64,000 nucleotides of DNA from Acorus gramineus (taxonomy: Eukaryota; Streptophyta; Magnoliopsida; Acorales; Acoraceae). Made by a program: the position numbers and the translations under genes. Under the pieces are notes generated by a model. That model did not search any database, had not been told where the DNA came from, and was given only the letters and a program-made list of their open reading frames with translations. Location of the stretch: assembly GCA_030737835.1 (NCBI GenBank), contig CM060856.1, positions 496,001-560,000 of the forward strand, written 5' to 3'. Below are positions 47,594 through 59,742 of the stretch, piece after piece. Within the stretch, counting starts at the first letter, position 1, and each line of letters begins with the position of its first letter.

Positions 47594-50500
47594 ATGAGTT
47601 TTGGGGGATTTCTCGACAGTGGACACAGTGGTAGGGTTGTGTCCGATATTCCCTTCAACACAACCACCATGCCCGCCGGTGCCCTCTCTCAGCCGCACCT
47701 CATGTCTCCTCCCCACCTCTCTAAACCCACCTTCTCCTCTCCCGCCCTTTCTCTCGCCCTTGTAAGTCCTCCCTCTCTTTCTCTTCTTTATTTTTTGTTG
47801 TTCTTTGATTTTATTGAATAATGATTTGTTTGATCTGAATTTTTTTTTTTTTTTTAGCAAACCAATAACATGGAGGGACTATTGGTTCATCAGCAACCAA
47901 CAACAGGAGGAGTCGTAGGAGGGGGAAGTGGTGGTGCTGGTGGTGTTGGAGGTGGTGGATCGGGGAGCGGTGACTTTGATTCTGTGGGAAGGAATAGAGA
48001 GGAGGAATACGAGAGCCGATCGGGAAGCGACAACGTTGATGGCGGTTCCGGTGATGAACAGGACCCCAATCAACCACCTAGCAAAAAGAAGCGATACCAC
48101 CGCCACACCCCTCAACAGATCCAAGAACTTGAATCGTACGTTACAAAAAATAAAAAATCGTATCTTTCTTTTCACAGTATGTTTTGAATCTCTCTAATGT
48201 ATTGAGGGTTTATTGTATATGCAGCTTATTCAAGGAGTGCCCACACCCTGATGAAAAGCAAAGGCTTGAACTCAGCAGGAGACTCAACCTTGAGAGCCGG
48301 CAAGTCAAGTTCTGGTTCCAAAATCGACGTACCCAGATGAAGGTAACCCTCAAAAACCTTTTTTTTTTTAATTTTTTTTTGTTGATTTATGGCTAGTTGA
48401 TGGAAATAGTTATGTTTTTTGGTTTTTTGTTTTTGAACAGACCCAGTTGGAAAGACATGAAAATCAGATCCTACGGAATGAGAACGACAAGCTCCGTGCG
48501 GAGAACATGTCGATCAGGGACGCGATGAGGAACCCCATCTGCACCAACTGCGGCGGCCCGGCGTTGCTCGGAGAGGTCTCCCTGGAGGAGCAACACCTCC
48601 GAATAGAAAACGCGCGCCTGAAAGATGAACTTGACCGTGTCTGCACTCTAGCGGGGAAGTTCCTCGGTCGGCCCATATCGACCCTCGCCCACCACCCTCC
48701 AATGCCCAACTCTTCCCTTGAATTGGGCGTCGGTGGCGCTAATGGGTTCGGCGGGCTCGGACACATCACCGGTCCTATGCCGTCCATCTCCGATTTCATG
48801 CCGGGTAGTGGCGGGTCTGTTGCACCAAATTCCACGTCTGTTGTTCCTGTTGCGTCGGAACGTCAAGTGTTTCTGGAGCTTGCACTCGCTGCGATGGACG
48901 AGCTGCTTAAGATGGCCCATGGGGAGGACCCGCTTTGGATGCGGAGCTTGGATGGGGGAAGGGAGACCCTCAACTACGAAGAGTACTTGCGGGTATTCCC
49001 CCGGTGCATCGGGGTGAAGCCGGTCGGGTTTGCCACGGAAGCGACGAGGGAGACGGGGCTTGTAATCATCAATGGCTTGGCGTTGGTTGAGACTCTCATG
49101 GATGCGGTAAGCTGTCTCACTGAATTAACTCAATTTATACAGATTCCCTTGGTTGATTTTATGATGATGAACTAATTGAATGACATCGTTCTGTGTTGTT
49201 TTGATTCATTTCATTATTTGTGTTTATGTTTTTTTATTTAATGTATTTGAATGGGAGTATCAGTAGTTTTTTATTTCTATATTTTTGTTTTTTGCTTTCA
49301 TGATTGATTACAGATTTTGTCTCGTGTTCTTCAATAGTATTAATTTTCTTTCTGGTGTGGTAGTTGGTTCTTGAGCATTTATACACCATTAATATCTTTT
49401 TTCTTCCAAGTTCACCTTTTTCATCAAACAAAACATGATTTACTTTTTTAGCTCATCTCAATTCAAGCTTAATCATTGTGATCATAAAATTTAATGACTG
49501 TGGATGGAAAACAGAATCGCTGGGAGGACATGTTTCCTACAATGGTTTCAAGGGCCTCCACCACCGATGTGATATCAAATGGAATGGGTGGAACTAGAAA
49601 TTGCTCTCTTCAGCTGGTGATCTTTTTCTTCCAATCAAATGAACTAATTGTTCCAAGTATTTAATGTATTGTTCTAATGTTGAAACATAATCAATCAACA
49701 GATGCACGCCGAGTTCCAAGTCTTGTCGCCGCTCGTTCCAGTCCGGGAGGTCAACTTCCTGCGGTTCTGCAAACAGCACACTCAAGACATCTGGGCGGTC
49801 GTCGACATTTCCATAGACTGTCTACGCGACAACCCCGCCGCTGTGGAATGCCGGAGGCTCCCGTCCGGTTGTGTAATTCAAGATATGCCCAATGGCTACT
49901 CCAAGGTACCTGGGTTTTATTTTTCTACTTTTTTAATTGTTAAATTAAATACGATGCACTCTTATCCAAACCACAAAACTCAGTGAAAGTCAAGATGGGG
50001 GAGCTCTCAGAATCCCCCATTTTGTGCTCCTAATGTTGCTGCTTTCAAGAAAGCCCAGTTTAATATCTTCTCACTCAGTGTGTGTTGATTCTAAACCGTG
50101 TCCAGGCATTATTTCCTAGATTAGGAAAGAAAAAGAAAACTAATGTTTATGTGTCCAAGTGTTTGTGCAACCAATTTAATAGTCCTTTAGATGCTTCTCC
50201 TACCTTTGTATAATATACCTTTGCTTCCTTGCTGTCTTCAATACTCAATAAGAACCACATTTTTAAATAAATAATCACACGCCCTAAACAGATGCCATGG
50301 TAATCTCAATATTTTAATATGATATGATAGAAGCCTCTATTCATGGAAAAACGCATTTATTTCTTTACCCATTTCTGTGTATAAAATAGAGATCCCTCTT
50401 TATTTTTTATTAATAAACTCACATGTGCAATCGTGTTTCCATTCCAATCCACTCAATGTACTTGTTTTTCTTCCACATTAGATCCACGATGTATCTGCAT

Positions 50501-51889
50501 CACTCCTACGTATGGGCTCCCTATCATCCTTACTTAGTAAAATTGCTAGAGTTGGACACGGTGAGAAGACGAAGCAAGAGTACCAAGACCTTTTTCTTGT
50601 TTCTTGTGCTTGGTCAAATCATCTCTCTTATATTTTATTTTCCCATTATTTATTTCACGGTGGTTTGTGATTCAATCAAGAGAGAGGCAACACAGTGGTG
50701 AAGGGTATTTTGGTAACTAATTTGGTGACATGCTGCAGGTTACATGGGTGGAGCACGCAGAGTACGAGGAGAACGGGGTGCACCATCTGTACAGGAACCT
50801 GCTTTGCTCCGGCATGGCCTTCGGCGCTCAGAGGTGGGTGGCCACCCTACAACGCCAGTGCGAGTGCCTCGCCATCCTCATGTCTTCAATCCCTACTCGC
50901 GACCACAACGGTATTTCAACACCCCCACCCCCCTCTCACATCCCCACTGTTCGACATCGTCACCAACTTTGGTTCACACCGAATTCTTGTTTCAGCTATC
51001 ACGCCTAACGGTGCGCGGAGCATGCTGAAACTGGCGCAAAGGATGACGGACAACTTCTGCAAGGGAGTGTGCGCGTCCACAGTCCACAAATGGGAGAAAC
51101 TCACCACCTCCAACACGTCATCCCCGCTGGGCGCGGATATCCGGGTCATGACCCGACAGAGCGTGAACGACCCGGGTGAGCCCGCCGGTGTCGTCCTGAG
51201 CGCCGCCACATCTGTCTGGCTCCCCGTCCCGCCCGTCCGCATCTTTGACTTCCTCCGCGACGAGCGCCTCCGCAGCGACTGGGACATCCTCTCCAACGGC
51301 GGGCCCATGCACGAGATGACTCACATCGCCAAGGGTCAAGAGCACGGAAACTGCGTCTCTCTCCTCCGCGCCAGTGTACGTGTTCAATATTTTTCTCGAT
51401 TATTAGTGTGACTTCACATGGTTGACCTTGGAAGGGTCTGCAAGATCTGACTGACTAACGAGAAGACAAAAAAGAAAGAGATAGCTTTTGATTGTAGGGT
51501 TGTTTTTGTAACTTTGCATGCAGGCGATGAGCCCGGATCAGACCGGCATGTTGGTGCTGCAAGAGACTTGCATAGACTCGTCGGGGGCGCTTGTGGTGTA
51601 CGCGCCGGTGGACATTCCGGCCATGCACCTGGTGATGAACGGCGGTGATTCGTCCTACGTGGCGCTTCTTCCTTCTGGATTCGCTATCGTGCCAGACGGG
51701 CCGGCCCGCGATGGGAACAATCACAACAGCAATGGAGGTGGTGGAGGGTCTCTGCTGACGATAGCCTTCCAGATATTGGTGAACAACCTGCCCATGCCGA
51801 AGCTGAACGCGGAGTCCGTGGACACTGTCAACAACCTCATCAACTGCACCGTTCAGAAGATCAAAGCTGCTATCCATGGTGATAGCTAA
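47594..51889 (+). CDS. HD-ZIP class IV transcription factor (ANL2/HDG/ROC-like)
   Basis: Nine exons: 47594-47761, 47858-48135, 48225-48342, 48441-49106, 49515-49616, 49702-49905, 50739-50910, 50996-51375 and 51524-51889. All introns are GT-AG, the phases agree, and the product is 817 aa, a normal class IV length. Domains: N-terminal MSFGGFLD, then a Gly-rich stretch (residues 73-94); homeodomain about 129-188 with basic arm KKKRYHRHT and helix [14 protein letters not shown]; zipper-loop-zipper 189-256 with CTNC (222-225) in the loop; START about 327-563 ([20 protein letters not shown] to [12 protein letters not shown]); HD-START-associated domain to the C-terminus, ending [20 protein letters not shown]. 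Class IV proteins dimerise, bind L1-box DNA in the nucleus and control epidermal identity; START is a candidate lipid-binding module. ATG 47594 is chosen for its MSFGGF N-terminus, typical of the ANL2/HDG1 group. A possible poly(A) signal AATAAA is at 51905. No defect is seen. Which paralogue it is cannot be decided without a tree. Confidence 0.95.
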
Positions 51890-53168
51890 GGAGTACAAAA
51901 CACTAATAAATAGGTTTGGCCTGTAAAGGCCAAAATCTGGAGACTTTAGAGAGCTTATTAGGGGGGACCTGTTGCAACGGTGTTGAGTCAAGAACGAACC
52001 TCGCGTGTTGGAAAATCCTTTGCTAAGTGGTAAGGGAAAAAAAAAAAGATGGAATCTGTTTTCATTTTTTCCCTTAGCACGGAGCAATGGTGGTGGTTCG
52101 GGTATTGACTCAGTCTTTGCCGTGATAGTTGGTTCTTCTTACTGCTTTCAATCTATAGAACCCCCCCTGAAAAAAAAAAAAAAAAAAAACTCAAACCTTT
52201 GTTAGATGTTGGTTTCCTATGTTATTTTTTTTAGGAGTGTTTTTTTTTTCTTTTATGGATTTGATCAACTGAATGTCTGGTTTGTGTTTGTTGATAAATG
52301 TTAGTTTTTCTTCAATTTTATTTGACTCTTTTGTTTTTTATTAATTAAATTATGTGCGTGTCTAGCATTGATGAAATGCGGAGTGGCAGTGTTGTAAATG
52401 TGGTGTGTTTGTGACGCTTGCGTTGGGATAGTCGTCCCCCGGCCCAGACCTCCCTATCCGCATTAAATGCGACCTGCAGACCACCACCTCCAGCGGGGCT
52501 CATTTAATGTGATCCTGTCCTTGTCCCTCCCTGTCTCCAATCGTCACTTGACACGTGTTATTTCTCCCTGCACCATCATTCGTCCCCCCGATCAACTAAC
52601 CACGTTTAGTGAATTTTTTTTTTGGGTTCTCTGAATCCCAGCCGTTTAATCCATGGAGTTTTTTTTGGATGCATCAACGGCTGCGAAATTGATATAGTGC
52701 GTGACGGGTGACGGATATAATTACGTTGAGCTGGTCGGTGAATTCTTTCATAGACTGTGTGCGTGGATTTTCCAAAAGAGATTTTATTTTATTTTTTAAT
52801 TGTGCCCATGCTAATTAAATCACTGACACATAGAGGAGGGTCGGGGGTGGAATGATCACGTGTGTGGTAGACCATGGAAACCGCACTCGCTCTCCATGCA
52901 CGTAGCTCCTGTGTTTTTTTTTTATCTTGTTATTTCAATTTTGACTTTTATCTCTTTCTCGTAATTGACACAGGTTCTTTAATAAAGTGTGGAAGAGAAG
53001 CAGGGGATGGAAAGTGATGCTCTTGTTGTCAACCACGCAGTACCCTCCCCTTGGCCTTTCTGAAGTTGCAGTAACTTTTTGTGTAAATGGACCATCTGGG
53101 GAGACCAGTTTCAATGAACATTCATGGTAGAGCCCGTCTATCACCACTAACCTAAATGCTCTTTCATC
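51890..53168. other. 3' flank of the HD-ZIP IV gene and unassigned sequence
   Basis: The 3'-UTR probably ends within about 400 bp (AATAAA at 51905-51910; T-rich DNA to 52350). The GC-richer segment 52400-52720 shows no gene. No repeat is recognised. Confidence 0.45.
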
Positions 53169-54289
53169 TAATCCAATAAAAATTTAAAACAACTTATATT
53201 AGACACTCATCCCATCTATTTTAGTTGACATAAATCTAGTCATACTAGAGTGTCTAATATGACACAAGGTGTGTCATCCAAAATTTTTCAATTGTAATAT
53301 TTTGACGCGACACACTTTGGGTCAAAGTAAGTTGTACAGTTCGACATACTCTGAGTCAAACCATAATGTCTATTATGACCCAAGGTGTGTCGTCCAATAC
53401 TATTCAATTGACAATAATTTAATTTTTTTTATCTATCATAAATATCATAAATACATAACAAATAATATCATAAATAAACAAAATTCACGTACATAATCAC
53501 ATAAGTTAATTCACGTACATATCATGCACCTTCACAAATCTAATCATTCTTTTGTCGTAAATGAAAACATACTATTGACATAACGGCCTTCCTTGTTCAA
53601 CATTCACACATCCAAATTCAACCAACGAACACATCCATATTATATTTTGGCTTTTGAACAATGTATTAAGTAAAAAATGTATTAATGTGAATGTGTTAAT
53701 TAATTGAATTTGGATGTATACATTTTCAACAGGGAAGACTGTTATGTTAATAGTAGGTTTTCATTTGTGAAAAAAATAATATATTGGATTTAGGACTGTA
53801 TAGGTTGGATATGTGAATGTTGAATTGACTTATATGACCATGTATACGAATGTTGTTTATTTATGATATTTTATTTGTTGTTATTTATGATATTTATGAT
53901 AGATAAAAAAATTAACTTATTGTCAATTGGATAGTATTTGACGACACACATTGGATCATAGTGGACATTCTAGTTTGACTCGGAGTATGTCAAATCAAAT
54001 AACTTATGGTGACTCAAGGTGTGTCACATCACTTCTAAAATATCGTAATTGAAAAATTCTAGGTGACATACCTTAAGTCATAATAAACATCTTAGTTTGA
54101 CTCGAGTATGTCAAATCGAACAATTTTTTATGACTCAAGGTGTGTCGTGCAACTTTTAAAATATTGTAATTGAAAAATTTTGGATGACACACCTTGGATC
54201 ACATTAGACATCCCAGTATGACAAAGTTTACGTCAAATGAGGTTGGTGTGATGAGTGTCTAAAATAAAATGTTTTAACTTTTGATTGGG
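53169..54289. mobile_element. Large fold-back element with internally repeated arms
   Basis: The arms pair over several hundred bases: ATCCAATAAAAATTTAAAAC on the left against GTTTTAACTTTTGATTGGGT on the right, then TTAGACACTCATCCCATCTA against GGTGTGATGAGTGTCTAAAA. Each arm contains direct copies of a block with CAAGGTGTGTC, TCAATTGTAATATTTT and GACTC(G/A)GAGTATGTC, about two on the left and three or four on the right. Target duplications are not resolved. It is probably Mutator-like or another fold-back type; no coding sequence. Confidence 0.7.
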
Positions 54290-54410
54290 TTGGGGGGGAG
54301 AGTAATTGGTTTGGTGGGATTAGACCGGCTCTTCATTGTATTACACATTAGGGCTCAGCCGCACCACTCAATTTTATCGTTCAATTAATTAATAATTCTC
54401 GAGTAGATAG

Positions 54411-54413
<3 letters not shown>

Positions 54414-54486
<73 letters not shown>
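54414..54486. repeat. (TA)n microsatellite
   Basis: About 36 TA units, just left of the copia insertion. Confidence 0.95.
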
Positions 54487-54491
<5 letters not shown>

Positions 54492-54508
54492 TGTTAAATG
54501 TATATATA

Positions 54509-54623
54509 TGTTAGGATTAAGGGTAGATGAGTCATTTCCTCGTTTCTCTTTCTATACTATAAATATTGGATACAAACCCTAATAATATTCTTGATTCATT
54601 CTCTCCAATTTTTGATTCAAACA
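54509..54623 (+). repeat. 5' LTR of copia element (copy 2)
   Basis: Starts TGTTAGGATTAAGGGTAG, has a TATA-like box CTATAAATATTGG, ends TTGATTCAAACA and is followed at once by the primer site TGGTATCAGAGC. About 115 bp. Confidence 0.85.
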
Positions 54624-54636
54624 TGGTATCAGAGCT
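54624..54636 (+). other. Primer-binding site (initiator Met tRNA)
   Basis: TGGTATCAGAGCT immediately follows the 5' LTR, as in most plant copia elements. The copia copy at 17.7 kb has TGGTATCAGAACC in the same place. Confidence 0.85.
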
Positions 54637-54659
54637 TAGATCTAATTTTTTTCTTTGAT

Positions 54660-55391
54660 TTTCTGTTAGCGTTACTCTCCGTTCGTGAAATCGTCGACGC
54701 TCCGCTGTCTGTCGTCCCGTTCGTGTCACCCTCGCGCAGCCCCGCAACTGCCCCGCGCTGATCCGCTGCCCTTGCAGAAGCCCCGCCACTGCCCCGCGCA
54801 GATCTGCTGCCCTTGCGGCAGTCCCGCCGCTGCCCTGCCAGATTCGCTGCTCCTACCGCAGGCCCTGCCACTACCACGCGCAGATCCGCTGCCCCTTTCG
54901 CAGCCTCGCGCATCACGGCGCCGCTGCGCCGCCCTATCGCAGCCTCGCACATCACAGCGCCGCTGCGCCGTCCAACGCCGCCCTGCCCCGCACAGTCCCC
55001 CACGCGCACATTGTCTGCGCCCTGCCGGCGCCCCGTCCGCGCCCTGCCCCCACGCGCACCCCCTCTGGCGCCCTGCCCGCGCCTCGTCCGCGCCAGGTTC
55101 GGGCCCTGCCGTGCCTCGTCCGCTCCCCGTCCATGCCCTACCGCACCCCGTTCGCGCCCTGCCCGCGTCGTCTCCGTGTCGCGTGATCAGCACAGATCCA
55201 CGCCGATCCCCTCGGATTTCCTGGGATCCTCTCCCGGACAGCATCCTGGATCTCCTAGGAATTTGTCCCTAGTCCAGACGCGCCAACGCGTCCTGGATCC
55301 TCCTCGCGCCCGGCCCAGCATCCGCTCCCACCTGTCCGACCTGGCTCCAACGCCTGACCCGACCTGGCTCCAGCGCCCGACCCAGATCCGC
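54660..55391 (+). repeat. C-rich leader of copia copy 2
   Basis: Strongly C-rich on this strand, made of repeated GCAGATCCGCTGCCC, GCCCCGCCACTGCC and CGCGCCCTGCCC words. The end (CACAGATCCACGCCGATCCC, then TTTCCTGGGATCCT) resembles CACAGATCCACGTGATCCTA in the leader of copia copy 1, which supports common ancestry. Open frames on both strands are compositional. Confidence 0.7.
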
Positions 55392-55998
55392 TAGGGGTGC
55401 AACTTGGGCGGGTTGAACCCGACCCAACACGACCCAACCCGGTTCATTGGCGGGTTTGGGTTGAGGTTTTTCTCTGCTGGGTTCAACCGGACCCAAACCC
55501 GAACTAACCCGAACCCAATTCGGGTCGGGTTTGGGTGGGGGGGGGGGGGGGCGGGTTACGCGGGCTCAACCCGAACCCGAATTGGTAAATGTTTTTTTTA
55601 TATTTTTGTTGAAAAACGATGAAGTTATGTTTATGTTATTTAAAATTTAGAATATGTATTCATAAACTATTTAGATTTTGTAAATTTTTTTTGTGGTGAA
55701 TATACATTTAATTACTTAGAGTTTATTGTGTTGTTTATTAAATAATTTTTATGATATTTTAAGTATTAAACCCGAACCCAACCCGAGCTCAACCTGAACC
55801 CGACCCGAGCCCAACCCGAGCCCGACCCGAGCTCAACCCCAGCCCGACCTGAGCCCGAATTCAACCCGAGCCCGACCCGAACCCGCGGGTTGAGGTCGGG
55901 TTCGGGTTGAGGCTAGGTTCGGGCTCGGGTTCGGGTTGGACTCTGTGCAATGTGGGTTAAAGCCGAACCTGACCCAACCCGCCCGAGTTGCACCCCGA
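55392..55998. mobile_element. Non-autonomous hAT-type element (GGGTTCGGGTT-word family), nested in copia
   Basis: Inverted ends TAGGGGTGCAACTTGGGC and GCCCGAGTTGCACCCCGA are flanked by a perfect 8-bp duplication AGATCCGC (55384-55391 and 55999-56006). Subterminal regions are arrays of AACCCGAACCC/GGGTTCGGGTT words; the centre is AT-rich. Length 607 bp. The exact duplication shows it inserted after the copia element. Confidence 0.93.
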
Positions 55999-56196
55999 AG
56001 ATCCGCGGCCCGACCCGTTTGTCGCTCCGTCATCGATCTTTCGGTATTTTCTTTATCCGGCCGCTACGGGCTCATTCAGACTCTAAATATTGTCATATTG
56101 GTACTCATTTTGATCAGCTTTTCATGATCTACGCATCTCTGACTATTTTGGATCTATCAGATACTGTTTATTTTGATCTATTGCTGTGCAAGTACT

Positions 56197-56457
56197 ATGG
56201 ATTGCAGATATTGTCACTCCTTTAGTCATGTGACCCTCGATTGCCGTAAGTTGGCTAGAAAACGTGATCGAGATGCCGTTTTCTTTTTGTCAATCCAGTC
56301 GTCTGCTCAATCTTCTCTTTGTCAGGATCAGATATGTACATCAATTGCACCTCGCGTTGCTTCTGCTCAGTCACAGTTTACCTCAGCTCACCTTATTGCA
56401 CATTTAAAGGGGCTACAAGATCAATATCAACAGCTTTATGCTCTGTTACATCATTGA
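56197..56457 (+). pseudogene. Copia gag remnant with CCHC zinc knuckle
   Basis: The frame begins MDCRYCHSFSHVTLDCRKL, a CX2CX4HX4C nucleocapsid knuckle, and ends in a stop. The rest of gag upstream is not recognisable; the leader and the nested hAT occupy its place. Confidence 0.65.
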
Positions 56458-56499
56458 TTGGTATATATCTTTCTGGTTCCGTTCAATCTGCTTCTACCC

Positions 56500-57804
56500 C
56501 GGTACCAGGTATACCGATTACCTCATGGGTTCTTGATTCTGGGATTCCTATCATATGACATCGGATGCATCGATTCTTGTTAATGTACACCACCCCATTC
56601 TCCTTCACTTATTCGCAATGTTGATGGTTCTCCTATGTCTGTCTCGAGCTCTGGTATTCTTTCTGATCATTCTCATCGATTTAGTGTGCCAAATGTTTTG
56701 CATGTTCCTAAACTTTCCATGAGTTTGTTTTCTGTCAGTCAACTTGCTGACCTTGGTTATACGATCACATTTGATTCATCATCCTGTTCTGTTCAAGATC
56801 GACTTACTGGGAGACGGATTGGGACTGGGGGACGACAAGGTGGACTCTATTACATAAATCAGCTTCATGTTCCTTTGCCTTCCGCTGCTTCTATGCAGTT
56901 AGATACAAATTCCCCTTCCCCTTTCGATCTTTGGCATCGTCGTCTTGGTCATTTGTCTCAGCCTAGACTTCGATATCTTGTTAGGACCGGTGCATTAGGA
57001 TCATTTTCTCGCACGGATCTTCAACCATGCGTGGGTTGTAAATTGGGTAAGACCGTGGCTCTTCCTTTCCCTTCCAGTTCGCATATTTCAGATTCTCCCT
57101 TTGATTTAGTCCATTCTGATATTTGGGGTCCGTCTCCTATTTTTTCAAAAGGGGAAAATCGATATTATGTCATTTTTATCGACGGCTATTCTCGTTACAC
57201 TTGGATTTACCTTCTCTCTAGTCGTTCATATTTATTGCGTATTTATACTTCTTTTGCTACCATGGTTGAGACTCAATTTTCTCGTTGTATTAAGGTGTTA
57301 CGCTCTGATTGTGTTGTTGAATATTGTTCTAAGGCTTTTCGTGAATATTTGACATCCCAAGGAAACCTTCCTTAGTTTTTCACTCCTTATGCTCATCAAC
57401 AAAATGGCGTTGCTGAGCGTAAACACTGTCACATTCTTGAGATGACTCGATCTTTACTTCTTTCTGCATTCGTCCCTGTTGAGTTTTGGGGTGAGGCAGT
57501 TCTCACAAGTGTGTATCTCATCAATCGCACTTCGTCATCTGTTACTGGTGGTGTCTCACCATCTGAGCGGCTTCACAATCAGCCACCTGATTATTCTTGT
57601 CTTCGTGTTTTTTATTACACATGTTTTGTTCTTCTTCCTCCCACTGAACGTACCAAGCTTTCTCCTCATTCTGCTATGTGTGTTTTTCTTGGATACAACA
57701 TTCAACATAAGGGTTACAAGTGTTATAATCCTATTGCACGACGTCTTCGCATTTCTTGTCATGTCACATTTTGGGAGCATCATCCTTATTTTTCTCTTCG
57801 CTAA
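56500..57804 (+). pseudogene. Copia protease and integrase fragments
   Basis: A protease-like SWVLDSG (about 56520-56545) runs quickly out of frame. From 56635 the frame is open: FSVPNVLHVPKLSMSLFSVS, LWHRRLGHLSQ and CVGCKLGK (integrase zinc site), then HSDIWG (first catalytic Asp) and LRSDCVVEY (second Asp). An in-frame TAG at 57373-57375 interrupts it. The same frame continues with the QQNGVAERK motif, where the catalytic Glu is kept (unlike copia copy 1), and ends at 57804. Confidence 0.85.
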
Positions 57805-57849
57805 CCTCCGGATCCACTTCCTCCGTCTACTGTTGATGATCTTATTTTT

Positions 57850-59742
57850 CTGAATTTCTTGACTCCTAAGTCATCTCCATCGTCTGTCCCACCGGCATCT
57901 ATTCCTTCATCTGTCCCATCTACGACCTTGCCATCCCCTATATCTCCTTCTTTGGATGATTCATGTAAGCCAAGTCCCCCTGTTGTTGCTCCTGCGCCTG
58001 ATGTTATTCGACCAGTAGTCGACCGTGCACCAGCAGTGGACCATACACCAGCAGTCGACCCCGCACCGGTAGTCGATCCCGCACCAGCTCCTCTCCGCAA
58101 TCCACCTCGTGATCATCGTCCCCCACAGAGGCTAAGTCTAGTTGCTTCTAACTCATTCTCTCCCCATTTTCAGAGCTTTCTTGCAACCATTTCATCTCAT
58201 TGGGGGCCCCATTCATATCGTGAGGCAGTTGATATTTCTGAATGGGAGAATGCTATGGCAGAGGAACTTAGCGCGTTATAACGCAGTCATACTTGAGATC
58301 TTGTCCCTCTTCCTACGGGTAAGGTTCCCATTGGCTGTAAGTGGGTCTACAAGATCAAGACTCACTTTGATGGTTTGATTGAGCGTCACAAGACTCGGTT
58401 GATTGCCCGTGGTTTCACTCATTAGCATTGTATTGATTATGATGAGACATTTACTCCTGTAGCGAAGATGACGACTGTTCGTACTTTGATTTTTGTTGCT
58501 TATGTTCGTCAGTGGCCCATTTATCAGCTTGATGTCAAGAACGCTTTCTTCATGGTGATTTATCAGAGGAGGTTTACATGACTCCTCCTCCAGGCCTTCC
58601 TCATCCATCTGGTCAAGTATGTCATCTTCGTCGCGCTCTCTATGGTCTCAAGCAGGCTCCTCGCGCTTGGTTTGCTCGATTCACTGATGCTATTTGTGCT
58701 GCTGGGTTTGTTTTGAGTTCTTCTGATCCAGCTCTATTTGTTCACACATCCGGTTCCCATCGTACTATCTTGTTGATTTATGTCGATGACATGCTCATCA
58801 CTGGCGATGATTCTTCTCATATACAATCGGTCAAGCAACATCTTCAGCGTCAATTTGAGATGAAAAATCTTGGCAAACTTCAATATTTTCTAGGCTTGGA
58901 AGTTGCGTCTGCCCCGCGTGGTTATCTTCTCTCCCAACGCAAGTATACTGCTGACTTGATCGACCGTGCTTGTCTGACTGATGATCGCATTTCTCCCACT
59001 CCTATTGAGCTTCATGCAAAGCTCCGACCTGACTTCTTTCTGATGTTACTCGTTATAGACAGCTTGTTGGAAGCCACTATATCTCACTGTTACTCATCCT
59101 GACATTGCCTATGCTGTGCATATTGTCAGTCAGTTCGTCGCTGCCCCTCGTACTGTTCATTATGCAGCAGTTCTTCGGATTATACGCTATCTACGTGGCA
59201 CCATATCTCGTGCTCTGTTGTTACCGTCTTCTTCTACTCTTGAACTTCGCGCTTATACTGATGCTGATTGGGCAGGAGATGTCACAGATCGAAAATCCAT
59301 GACTGGTATATGTGTATTTCTTGGTGACTCTCTTATATCTTGGAAGGCCAAGAAACAAGACATTGTTTCTCGTTCGAGTGCTGAGGCCGAATATCGTGCT
59401 ATGGCATCTGCTACTGCTGAGGTTGTTTGGCTTCGGCGCCTCCTCTCTGACATGGGCGTCATTCTATCTGCGTCTACTCCTTTATATTGTGACAATAAGA
59501 GCGCCATTCAGATTGTTAGCAATCCAGTTTTTCATGAACGTACGAAGCATATCGAGATCGATTGTCACTTCGTTCGTCATCATTTTATTGCGGGCACTGT
59601 ATCACTCCCATATATTTCCTCTTCTCTTCAATTATCTGACTTTTTCACAAAGTCACATACACTTCAACGACATGGTTTCTTGTTGAGGGTTAAGAGTAAA
59701 TTAGTCTTTTTCTCATTTTCCTTTTTGTACTATAAATATTAG
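57850..59742 (+). pseudogene. Copia reverse transcriptase and RNase H fragments
   Basis: After a Pro/Ala-rich linker with PPRDHRPPQR, reverse transcriptase begins near 58200 with SYREAVDISEWENAMAEEL. It is interrupted by stops and frameshifts to 58580, then runs on through LRRALYGLKQAPRAWFARF and the catalytic YVDDM (58780-58794). A frameshift near 59050 precedes the RNase H (59116-59742) with AYTDADWAGD, SRSSAEAEYRA and CDNKSAI. The domains are complete in order but not translatable as one protein. Confidence 0.88.

Noticed and set aside
54685-55394. Open frames of 170-195 codons on both strands
   Set aside because: Composition-driven frames in the C-rich copia leader, with Pro/Ala/Arg-rich or Gly/Arg-rich readings and no motifs.
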